Below, piece after piece: positions 6,638 to 12,941 of a DNA stretch of 12,941 nucleotides. Position 1 is the stretch's first letter. Every line of letters begins with the position of its first letter. A program made the translations under genes and the position numbers. The notes under the pieces are model-generated. The model made no database searches. It was given only the letters and a program-made list of their open reading frames with translations, and was not told the DNA's origin. The stretch is from assembly GCA_003564055.1 (NCBI GenBank), contig PWSG01000145.1, forward strand, positions 1 to 12,941, written 5' to 3'. The DNA comes from Syntrophomonadaceae bacterium (GTDB taxonomy: Bacteria; Bacillota; Dethiobacteria; DTU022).

Positions 6638-7386
6638 TAAGCTTCCTGACCCCCAATACCGGTGGCTGCAACTACTGTGATGTTATCGAAACCACCCCGT
6701 GAATTAGCCAGTTCGATCAAAGATTCAGCCAGCAGTTCAGGATCGGACTGCTCCAGGGCAATTTTTAAAATTTCGTCATCACTTACCATATTGGTAAGAC
6801 CGTCGGTGCAAAAAATAAGAATTGAGCCTGCCTCAATTTTTTTCTCGCTGATATCTATCTGCAGATCGGAAGATGTACCCAGGGCCCTGGTTAGAATATG
6901 GCGCTGGGGATGATCTTTGGCTTCTTCCGGTTTAACCTGGCCTGATTCAATTAACTGTTCCAAAAGGGAGTGATCCCTGGTTAAAAGCCTGATCTTGCCA
7001 TCACTAACCAGGTAAGCCCTGCTGTCGCCAATATGCCCTATTGTCAGGAGACTGCCGCAGAGAAGACCAACAGTAAATGTTGTTCCCATACCCCGGCGCT
7101 CGACAGAATTATTTGCCTCATTGAGAACATTTTCGTTGGCATCAGTAATCAAGCGGCGGACCATTTCGCGGGCTTCTTCCGGCGAAAGCAAGACGGAATG
7201 ATCCAGTTCATCCCAAAATTGCTCTGCCCTTGATACAGCCAAATCACTGGCTACATTCCCGGCACGATGACCGCCCATACCGTCGGCAACAACCATCAGG
7301 GCATATTCGGAATCGGCCCTGGCAAAGCAGTTATCTTCATTGCGCGGACGTTCCCTGCCTTTGTTTGTAAGACCCGCTATATGCAA
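6637..7386 (-). CDS. prpC: PP2C-family serine/threonine phosphatase opposing PrkC
   Basis: A 249-residue metal-dependent phosphatase (PPM/PP2C, Stp1 type) that removes phosphate from PrkC and its targets. Metal-binding motifs are all present: RNED (15-18), VVADGMGGH (32-40; D36), GDSR (120-123), TRDHS (136-140), CTDGLTN (193-199; D195) and GGFDNITVV (231-239; D234). I chose a TTG start at 7386, which puts RNED at the same distance from the N-terminus as in Bacillus subtilis PrpC. A GGAG lies 10 nt upstream. A second TTG at 7392 is possible but only 4 nt from that site. The frame stays open up to an ATG at 7521, but that would overlap rsmB and place the promoter inside the gene. The stop overlaps the prkC ATG by one base. 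Confidence 0.93.
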   Translation of the reverse strand: MHIAGLTNKGRERPRNEDNCFARADSEYALMVVADGMGGHRAGNVASDLAVSRAEQFWDELDHSVLLSPEEAREMVRRLITDANENVLNEANNSVERRGMGTTFTVGLLCGSLLTIGHIGDSRAYLVSDGKIRLLTRDHSLLEQLIESGQVKPEEAKDHPQRHILTRALGTSSDLQIDISEKKIEAGSILIFCTDGLTNMVSDDEILKIALEQSDPELLAESLIELANSRGGFDNITVVAATGIGGQEA

Positions 7387-7434
7387 AATCAATCTGCTCC
7401 CTGCTTTTTTAAATTTCGAATAATTTCCACGTTC

Positions 7435-7463
7435 AGTATAGCAAATAGATAGTTTCCAGGCAA
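7435..7463 (-). promoter_or_regulatory. Sigma-A-type promoter for prpC-prkC-rsgA-rpe
   Basis: On the minus strand TTGCCT (7463-7458) and TATACT (7440-7435) are exactly 17 nt apart, matching the -35 and -10 consensus at 4/6 and 5/6 positions. It starts 20 nt after the rsmB stop. The expected start site near 7428 gives an untranslated leader of about 40 nt before the prpC TTG. No terminator separates it from rsmB, so read-through from the priA block would add to this promoter's output. Confidence 0.68.
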
Positions 7464-7483
7464 CAACTATAGATAAAAACGGA

Positions 7484-8845
7484 TTAGCTATTTTTGCGCC
7501 AGAGAGCAATAAAAAAACCATCCAACTTGTGACGGTGTGGCCAGAGTGTTATTGTATTTTTTTGTCCCTGGCTGCTGCGCAAAGATAAAGGTAAAAACGG
7601 CGGCAGCTCTTGAAGAATAAAATCTTTATGCTCGCCGCTAAAAGTTTTGACAACTTGATCGGTCTCTTCCGGTTCTGTAGTGCACACGGAATACAAAAGC
7701 TTTCCTCCCCGGGGCACAACGCGGGCAGCAGCCCTGAGCAAATCAAGCTGCAGCGACTGCATTGGTAAAAGATCTTTACTGGTGCGGCGCCACTTGATTT
7801 CAGGCAGGCGCCAGGTGACTCCAAGGCCGCTGCACGGTGCATCAACCAGAACAGCTGAAGGAACCGGAAGATTATAGCTCTCAATTTTCCTGCCATCAGC
7901 ACAGAGCGGCTTAACGGCTTTCAAACCAAGCCGTAAGGCGGACTTTTTAACCAGCTGCAGCCGGTTCTTTCGTAATTCGACTGCATATACCTGTCCTTCG
8001 TCCTTGATCAGTTCAGCCAGGTGAGTAGCTTTGCCGCCCGGTGCGCTGCAGAGATCAACTACAGTGTCTCCGGGTCGGGCGGAGATTAGTGGAGCAACCA
8101 GGCTTGAACTTTCTCCCTGGATCGTAAAGAGCCCTTCTGTAAAGGAAGGTGTAAAAGCAGGAGAGCCCCCACTTTTAATGCGCAGCATTCCGGGCACAAC
8201 CGGGCTGTGTAATGTTTCTATTCCTTCGTTTTTAAGTTTATTGATTAACTGCAATGGCTGGATTTTTAAAAGGTTGGGGCGGATAGAAACAGGTGGCTTT
8301 TCAGCACAAGCCAGGCACCATTTTTCCGCTTCCTGAAAACCGAAGCGCTCTGTCATTCGTGCAGCCAACCACCGGGGCTGGCTGTATTTAACCGACAGGT
8401 AAAAGGAAGGGTCATTTCTGCGATCTGGCCAGGGCAAACTCGATGCTTCCCCTGCAAGGCGCCTTAAAAGCGCATTGGTGAGGCCGGCAACACCACGGTG
8501 ACCGTAACGGCGCGCAAGGCGCACTGATTCACTAACTACGGCATAATCGGGTACGCGGTGCAGGTAAATCAGCTGGTAAGCACCCAGGCGCAAAATGTTG
8601 CGCATCCAGGGGGTTAAAGTATTAAGGGAACGATTTAAAAAAAGATTTAAGGCCCAGTCAAGGGTATTAAGATGTTGAGTTGTCCCTGCAGCCAGTCTGA
8701 CTGCAAGCGCTCTTTCATCAGCGGGCAGACCGCTTAAATAAGCGGGCATAGCCAAATTCAGGTATGCATTATCCTGTTCAACACGAACCAGGGCAAGCAA
8801 GGCAGCTTCACGACCGCTTTTTGGCTGAGCCTTTTTACTGCTCAC
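7484..8845 (-). CDS. rsmB: 16S rRNA (cytosine(967)-C(5))-methyltransferase
   Basis: A 453-residue SAM-dependent enzyme that makes m5C967 in 16S rRNA. The N-terminal NusB-like RNA-binding domain covers about 8-135 (REAALLALVRV, then ILRLGAYQLIYL and RGVAGLTNALLRRL). The Rossmann methyltransferase domain covers about 235-450. It shows the SAM loop DLCSAPGGK (264-272), DAPCSG (335-340; C338, release cysteine) and the nucleophile C388 in YSVCTTEPEE. The last motif is usually S-T-C-T; the Val here is a mild change next to an intact cysteine. The start is GTG at 8845, overlapping the fmt stop as GTGA. GGAG is 10 nt upstream. In many related genomes rlmN comes next; here prpC follows directly. Confidence 0.95.
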   Translation of the reverse strand: MSSKKAQPKSGREAALLALVRVEQDNAYLNLAMPAYLSGLPADERALAVRLAAGTTQHLNTLDWALNLFLNRSLNTLTPWMRNILRLGAYQLIYLHRVPDYAVVSESVRLARRYGHRGVAGLTNALLRRLAGEASSLPWPDRRNDPSFYLSVKYSQPRWLAARMTERFGFQEAEKWCLACAEKPPVSIRPNLLKIQPLQLINKLKNEGIETLHSPVVPGMLRIKSGGSPAFTPSFTEGLFTIQGESSSLVAPLISARPGDTVVDLCSAPGGKATHLAELIKDEGQVYAVELRKNRLQLVKKSALRLGLKAVKPLCADGRKIESYNLPVPSAVLVDAPCSGLGVTWRLPEIKWRRTSKDLLPMQSLQLDLLRAAARVVPRGGKLLYSVCTTEPEETDQVVKTFSGEHKDFILQELPPFLPLSLRSSQGQKNTITLWPHRHKLDGFFIALWRKNS

Positions 8846-9807
8846 GACTGCTCTTCTCCATTAAAAATATGGCCGGGTTTAATATGGTAACCGCAGCAAA
8901 AAGAGCCGGCGTTCATCTGCTTTTTACCTGCAGGCTGAAGCTCGGTCAGGGTAAGGGGAAAGTCTGCCGTGGCAACGGTTAAGTAGTCTTCTCCAACAGA
9001 GATGATTGTCCCCGGGTTTTCGCGGCAATGGCTTTTTCTTTCCGGGTCCGGCCTGTTTGCCCGCCATACTTTCAACCGCTTGCCCTTGAAAGTTGTATAG
9101 GCTCCGGGCCAGGGATTCAAGCCGCGAATGCAATTATATATTTTAACAGAGCTGCTATTCCACTTTAACCTTTCGTCTTCCCGACTTAGCGGAGGAGCAT
9201 AAGTAGCCCTGTCATGGTCCTGAGGCACTGCCGCGGCCGTGCCCTTTGCATAAGCATCTACTGCCCTTAAAAGCAGCGCAGCACCGCGCAAAGCAAGGCG
9301 ATCGTGCAGCATTCCTGCAGTATCAAAAGGAGATATTTCTTCTTTCTCCTGGATAATAATGTCACCTGCATCAAGTTCGGTCGACATTTTAATGATTGAG
9401 GCACCGCTAAATTCAGCGCCTTCGATAATTGCCCTGTGTATCGGGGCCGCACCGCGGTAATATGGCAGGTAGGAAGCATGGAGGTTTATGCATCCAAGGG
9501 CTGGGAGTTCCAAAAGAATGGCGGGCAAAACTTTGCCAAAGGCAGCGGTAATGATAAGGTCGGGAGCTTTTTTCCTCAGCCACTCAAGAAATGTATGATC
9601 AGTTAACTTCTTCGGCTGTTTTATTTCTTTTGATTTTTTCAGGGCCCATTCTTTTACCGGTGTAGGGCGTTCTTTTCCACCACGGCCGTAAGGCCGATCA
9701 GGCGGTACTACCAGCGCCTGGATATGGTGGTCGGAACGATCAAGCAGGTCAAGTGAGGGCAGGGCAAAATATGGTGTGCCCATGAATATTATTTTTAACG
9801 CTTTCAA
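8842..9807 (-). CDS. fmt: Methionyl-tRNA formyltransferase
   Basis: A 321-residue enzyme that formylates Met on initiator tRNA using 10-formyl-tetrahydrofolate, in the cytosol. The N-terminal formyltransferase fold (about 1-195) contains IIFMGTPYFALPSL, PPDRPYGRG (35-43), AAFGKVLP, the catalytic N108 and H110 in INLHASYLPYYRGAAPI, and LDAGDI (145-150). The C-terminal tRNA-binding barrel follows from about 205 (RGLNPWPGAYTTF). The start is TTG at 9807, overlapping the def stop as TTGA. The next in-frame ATG (9783) would remove the first beta strand and is rejected. The Q-P-D-R-P substrate loop of most homologues reads P-P-D-R-P here. Pairing with def on one transcript couples addition and removal of the formyl group. 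Confidence 0.96.
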   Translation of the reverse strand: MKALKIIFMGTPYFALPSLDLLDRSDHHIQALVVPPDRPYGRGGKERPTPVKEWALKKSKEIKQPKKLTDHTFLEWLRKKAPDLIITAAFGKVLPAILLELPALGCINLHASYLPYYRGAAPIHRAIIEGAEFSGASIIKMSTELDAGDIIIQEKEEISPFDTAGMLHDRLALRGAALLLRAVDAYAKGTAAAVPQDHDRATYAPPLSREDERLKWNSSSVKIYNCIRGLNPWPGAYTTFKGKRLKVWRANRPDPERKSHCRENPGTIISVGEDYLTVATADFPLTLTELQPAGKKQMNAGSFCCGYHIKPGHIFNGEEQS

Positions 9808-10310
9808 CTTTTTTCCCCATCTTTTTCTTCGCTCTTCTCCTCACCCTGCATTTCCTCGGGGTCAATTAGGCGCAGGGCTTTATCTGTAAAAAGAACCCCG
9901 TCAAGGTGATCTATTTCGTGTTGTAAAATCCTGGCCAGGAGGCCTTCCGCCTTTATGCATATTTCATGCCCTTCACGATTTAGCGCTAGCAAGGTAATCT
10001 TCTCTGCCCGGGAAACCTCGCCGTATTGGCCGGGCACACTTAGACACCCCTCAACACCAACCTCTTCTCCTTCAGCCTGCAGGCAGCAGGGGTTAATAAG
10101 TTCTATAACGCTTTCCTCCCCACTGGAAGCAACCAGGACACGCTTGGACACACCAACCTGGTTAGCAGCCAGCCCAACACCGCTTGCATCATGCATGGTT
10201 TCAAGCATGTCGTCAAGAAGACGCAGCAAGCCTTTATTTATATTCTTTACTTCCCTGGCCGGGCTGCGCAGGACAGGGTGATTATCGTTTAAAATCTGTC
10301 TTAAAGCCAT
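9804..10310 (-). CDS. def: Peptide deformylase
   Basis: A 168-residue metalloenzyme that removes the N-formyl group from nascent proteins at the ribosome exit. All three family motifs are intact: GVGLAANQ (44-51; Q51), EGCLS (87-91; metal ligand C89) and QHEIDH (130-135; H131, H135 and catalytic E132). EGCLS together with HEIDH identifies it as a bacterial type 1 enzyme. The last 20 residues are a charged Glu/Lys-rich tail (GEEKSEEKDGEKS), a common dispensable extension. I start at the ATG at 10310 because GAGGTG lies 7 nt upstream. An in-frame ATG at 10328 adds six residues but overlaps that site and has no ribosome binding site of its own. It follows priA by 21 nt. Confidence 0.96.
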   Translation of the reverse strand: MALRQILNDNHPVLRSPAREVKNINKGLLRLLDDMLETMHDASGVGLAANQVGVSKRVLVASSGEESVIELINPCCLQAEGEEVGVEGCLSVPGQYGEVSRAEKITLLALNREGHEICIKAEGLLARILQHEIDHLDGVLFTDKALRLIDPEEMQGEEKSEEKDGEKS

Positions 10311-10331
10311 CTTCAAGCACCTCAACATGCA

Positions 10332-12533
10332 TTATAACACTACCAGTGGATTAAAATCTACTGCCAGGCGAACAGCAAAGGGCGGCTTGTGATTATGGTA
10401 TTCGCGAATTACTTTTTTAATTGCGGGAGCCAGCCTGCTTAATTTTTCACCTTTAAGAATTGTCTGCACCCGGTACTGCTCTTTAATTCTGTAAAGTGAA
10501 GCCGGGGCAGGGCCTAGAATTTCAACATCGTTATTAAAGGGCTCAAGCAATTCAGTAAACCAGGTGGCAGCTTCAAATAACGCTTTTTCATTCTCAGCAC
10601 TGAAAAGGAACCTGAGCAGTTCGGAAAAAGGTGGATAAGCCAGCTGGCTGCGCTTCTCCAACTCCTGGTCATAAAAAGCACAGTAATCGTGTTTGGCTGC
10701 GGCTTCAATACTGTAATGTGCAGGTTGATAGGTCTGAATGATAACTTTACCCCCCTCCGGACCGCGTGCCGTACGGCCTGAAACCTGGGTTAAAAGCTGG
10801 AATGTTCTTTCTGGCGCCCTGAAATCAGGCAGGTTTAAAGTAGTATCGGCGGCTATGACGCCAACTAAGGTTACATCCGGAAAGTCAAAACCTTTAGCAA
10901 TCATCTGGGTTCCGATCAAAATACTGGCTTTTCGATCTTTAAACTGACGGTAGTAGTGGTCATGAGCCTTCCTGCTTGTTGTGGTATCCCTGTCCATACG
11001 AATAAGCGAAACGCCGGGGTAAAGTTTTTTCACTTCGTCTTCAACACGCTGAGTGCCTGCGCTGAAGTAACGGATTTTTATACCGCCGCAGCCTGGACAT
11101 ATCTCGGGAACAGGTTCTTCGTAAGCGCAGTAATGACAGCACATTTGCTGACGATCTCTGTGCAGGGTCATAGAAACATCGCATGAAGAACAGCGCACAA
11201 CGAAACCGCATTCCCGGCAGAGGACAAAACCGGCAAAGCCGCGCCTGTTAATAAATAGCAGGGCTTGTTCATCGCGTTCAAGAACACCATTTAACTCTTC
11301 CAGGAGAAGGCGGCTAAAAATATGACGATGTTTATCTTTCAGTTCTTTGCGCATATCAACTATTTTTACAGGCGGCAGCTGGGTTGGAGTAACCCTTTCT
11401 TTCATAGTGAGCAAGGTAGTATCGCCTTCCCCGGCAAGATAATAGCTTTCCAGTGAAGGAGTGGCACTGCCTAAAAGGAGCACTGCCCGGTTATAACGGG
11501 CTCGCCACCAGGCCACGTCGCGGGCATGGTAGCGTGGGGCATCTTCCTGTTTATAGGTGGTTTCGTGTTCTTCATCGATAATAATCATCCCGAGCGAATC
11601 GAGAGGTGCAAATACTGCCGAGCGGGCACCGAGGACAACCCTGGCATCTTTATCAATAATTGCCTGCCACTGGCGGCTTTTCTCAGCGGGTGTCATGCGG
11701 CTGTGCAAAACGGCAACCAAACCCGGAAAACGGCCCTCAAAGTGCTCTATCATCTGCGGTGTAAGCGATATTTCAGGAACCATGACCAGCGCAGTGAGGT
11801 TTTTTTCCAGGCAGCGGGTAATGCTTTGCATGTATATTTCGGTTTTCCCGCTGGCTGTTACCCCGTGCAGAAGAATCCGCTGCGCTTTTAAACTGTCAAT
11901 TGCAGCCGATATTTTAACGAAACATTCTTTTTGTTCATCTCTTAGCAAATGGGGCCTGGTCTCAGGGGCAAGTATTTCTTTTTTGACTTTTTCAAATGGC
12001 ATATCCACAAACCGGATAATACCTTTTTTCACCAGGGCGCGTAGAGTTTCAGGTTTTACACCATGCAGGGCAAGGCTGTTTCGCGACATCCGGCCATGCT
12101 CTAGGAGGATACCAACTGCCCTTTTTTGAGCAGGTGCACGCTTTAAATCAGCATTTGCTGCCGTTTTTAAAACCTCAACGGCCTGTGGCTTTTTGGGGCG
12201 TTTTTCTTTTCTAAAGGAAGCAGGAATCATGGCATGAAGGGCATCAATAATCCGGCAGTAATATTTAAGCGACATCCAGTGAATGAGAGCCAGCTGCTCC
12301 GCGGTTAGAAGCGGCTTTGAATCGGCCACAGAGATAATATCACGCAGGTTTTCGACATCAGTTTCCTTGAGCAGGCGCAGCACGTAACCCTGGCAGCGCC
12401 GATTGGCCAGGGGGACTGTTACCTGCATGCCCGCCTCCAGTTCCTTCTGTAATCGAGGCGGGATAGTGTAATGAAATGGACGATCAACAGCATTGCTGAC
12501 CAAATCGATTATAACCTCGGCATATTTATACAT
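10332..12533 (-). CDS. priA: Primosomal replication-restart helicase (primosomal protein N')
   Basis: A 733-residue 3'-5' DNA helicase that recognises stalled forks and reloads the replisome. An N-terminal DNA-binding domain (about 1-105) and a winged-helix-like region (about 115-180) precede the helicase core. Visible core motifs are Walker A GVTASGKT (224-231), PEISLTPQ (253-260), DEEH (320-323), GSATPS (355-360) and motif VI QVSGRTARG (583-591). A two-zinc module is embedded in the core: C439, C442, C448, C451, C466, C469, C479 and C482, the same spacing as Escherichia coli PriA. Motif VI is usually QVAGRAGRG; both arginines remain. The ATG has AGGAG 8 nt upstream. Length is standard. It is the first gene of the block with def, fmt and rsmB. 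Confidence 0.97.
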   Translation of the reverse strand: MYKYAEVIIDLVSNAVDRPFHYTIPPRLQKELEAGMQVTVPLANRRCQGYVLRLLKETDVENLRDIISVADSKPLLTAEQLALIHWMSLKYYCRIIDALHAMIPASFRKEKRPKKPQAVEVLKTAANADLKRAPAQKRAVGILLEHGRMSRNSLALHGVKPETLRALVKKGIIRFVDMPFEKVKKEILAPETRPHLLRDEQKECFVKISAAIDSLKAQRILLHGVTASGKTEIYMQSITRCLEKNLTALVMVPEISLTPQMIEHFEGRFPGLVAVLHSRMTPAEKSRQWQAIIDKDARVVLGARSAVFAPLDSLGMIIIDEEHETTYKQEDAPRYHARDVAWWRARYNRAVLLLGSATPSLESYYLAGEGDTTLLTMKERVTPTQLPPVKIVDMRKELKDKHRHIFSRLLLEELNGVLERDEQALLFINRRGFAGFVLCRECGFVVRCSSCDVSMTLHRDRQQMCCHYCAYEEPVPEICPGCGGIKIRYFSAGTQRVEDEVKKLYPGVSLIRMDRDTTTSRKAHDHYYRQFKDRKASILIGTQMIAKGFDFPDVTLVGVIAADTTLNLPDFRAPERTFQLLTQVSGRTARGPEGGKVIIQTYQPAHYSIEAAAKHDYCAFYDQELEKRSQLAYPPFSELLRFLFSAENEKALFEAATWFTELLEPFNNDVEILGPAPASLYRIKEQYRVQTILKGEKLSRLAPAIKKVIREYHNHKPPFAVRLAVDFNPLVVL

Positions 12534-12687
12534 TAAACAAGCTCCTGTAAAAAGTGTTTAATTATTGCTGTTGATTAAGGTTTTCAATGTAATCTGGCCA
12601 TAAAACAAAAGATAACGCTTTATAAAAGCATTTTGATTTAAAAAACAGTCATTAGAAACTTTTAGTTGTCCTTTTTGCCAAGCAACC
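12534..12687 (-). promoter_or_regulatory. AT-rich spacer upstream of priA with weak promoter and hairpin signals
   Basis: This interval lies between the terminator of the upstream gene and the priA start and encodes nothing I can support. The best promoter candidate is TTGAAA (12587-12582) with AATAAT (12566-12561), but the spacing is only 15 nt. An 8-bp hairpin AATGCTTT/AAAGCGTT (12632-12614, one G-U pair, 3-nt loop) is followed by the U-rich ATCTTTTGTTTTA and could be a second, weaker terminator. Because a terminator precedes it, priA should need its own promoter here, but I cannot fix its position. Confidence 0.35.
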
Positions 12688-12736
12688 TTCAAAAACAAAC
12701 CACTTCCCTTGAAAACTTCTCTCAGGAAAGTGGTTA
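12688..12736 (-). terminator. Intrinsic terminator after the acidic-tail gene
   Basis: The minus strand forms an 11-bp stem AACCACTTTCC / GGGAAGTGGTT (12735-12725 with 12708-12698, one U-G pair). Additional short pairing is possible in its 16-nt loop. The stem is followed by TTTGTTTTTG (12697-12688). The T-rich run is only on the minus-strand downstream side, giving the direction. It ends transcription about 30 nt after the stop codon of the partial gene at 12765. Confidence 0.85.
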
Positions 12737-12764
12737 AAATTTAAGTCAAGCTTGTAAGGTTCTA

Positions 12765-12941
12765 TTAAGAATTGTAAACATGGTCAGCGGGGCTTTCAGC
12801 ATCGTTTTCATAAACATGATCCGGTGGGCTTTTATCGGGATCTTCATCATCCTTTGGGTCGTCAACATCTTCAGGGGGGCTTTCAACAACCACAGGCAGC
12901 TTATCAACTAAACCTAACCAGTATTTGACAATTAGGTTTGC
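12765..12941 (-). CDS. Unrecognised protein with acidic SPP/DHVY-repeat C-terminus (partial, N-terminus outside the window)
   Basis: The last 58 codons of a minus-strand frame that is already open at the window edge and ends with TAA at 12765. It begins with a mainly hydrophobic, aromatic-containing segment, ANLIVKYWLGLVDKLPVVV (1-19), and then becomes a low-complexity acidic tail. Three imperfect units are visible: ESPPEDVDDP (20-29), KSPPDHVYENDA (37-48) and ESPADHVYNS (49-58). The last two are 12 codons apart and similar at DNA level too. The tail is Asp/Glu/Pro-rich and looks disordered. A strong terminator about 30 nt downstream on the same strand supports a real gene end. Homology is not recognisable to me. 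In related genomes coaBC often precedes priA, but this tail does not resemble it. Confidence 0.6.
   Translation of the reverse strand, partial: ANLIVKYWLGLVDKLPVVVESPPEDVDDPKDDEDPDKSPPDHVYENDAESPADHVYNS

Noticed and set aside
7387..7521. N-terminal extension of prpC up to the ATG at 7521
   Set aside because: It would overlap rsmB by 38 nt, has no Shine-Dalgarno, reads through the predicted promoter and adds 45 residues absent from the family.
11557..12129. Plus-strand open frame (190 codons) opposite priA
   Set aside because: Antisense to intact PriA helicase motifs; composition is Ser/Arg/Cys-rich and has no recognisable motif or good start.
12780..12911. Plus-strand 43-codon ORF encoding a hydrophobic, membrane-peptide-like sequence, a possible small toxin
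   Set aside because: It is exactly antisense to the acidic tail at 12941-12765. Asp and Glu codons read backwards give Ile, Val, Phe and Leu, which explains its hydrophobicity. It has no ribosome binding site, and the nearby terminator points the other way.

Overview
This window comes from a member of the Bacillota, most likely a clostridia-type anaerobe. The evidence is the run priA-def-fmt-rsmB-prpC-prkC-rsgA-rpe, which is a hallmark order of that phylum, together with an FMN-riboswitch-controlled ribD-ribE-ribBA-ribH operon of the Bacillus/Clostridium type, strong AGGAGG-like ribosome binding sites, sigma-A-type promoters and many TTG/GTG starts. I cannot name the genus. Every gene I can support lies on the minus strand, so the window reads biologically from base 12941 down to base 1.

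Layout in transcription order. (1) 12941-12765: the C-terminal 58 residues of an unrecognised protein with a very acidic, SPP/DHVY-repeat tail, closed by a strong intrinsic terminator (about 12735-12688). (2) 12687-12534: an AT-rich spacer leading to priA. (3) 12533-7484: priA, def, fmt and rsmB, packed with 4-nt overlaps at def/fmt and fmt/rsmB. This is a replication-restart and translation-maturation block (helicase, deformylase, Met-tRNA formyltransferase, rRNA m5C methyltransferase). (4) A good sigma-A-like promoter at 7463-7435 starts a second block: prpC, prkC, rsgA and rpe. It pairs a PP2C phosphatase and a PASTA-domain Ser/Thr kinase with a ribosome-assembly GTPase and ribulose-phosphate epimerase. 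(5) A near-consensus promoter sits inside the last codons of rpe (3471-3444; the rpe stop codon is part of the -10 box). It starts the riboflavin operon, whose leader holds an FMN riboswitch (3433-3279) and an attenuator (3250-3211). Then come ribD, ribE, ribBA and the first codons of ribH, which run off the window at base 1.

The riboflavin block encodes the pathway from GTP plus ribulose 5-phosphate to riboflavin (RibBA, RibD, RibH, RibE). Rpe, immediately upstream, interconverts the ribulose 5-phosphate that RibBA consumes. Formyl-methionine handling is complete at both ends (Fmt adds, Def removes).

Most of the window is conserved housekeeping DNA, and I see no mobile element, CRISPR array, tRNA or rRNA. 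I found no convincing new multi-gene system. The points most worth a second look are the readable switching mechanism of the FMN leader, the promoter/stop-codon overlap at rpe, the second regulatory layer suggested by hairpins around the ribD ribosome binding site, and the unidentified acidic-tail protein at the right edge.
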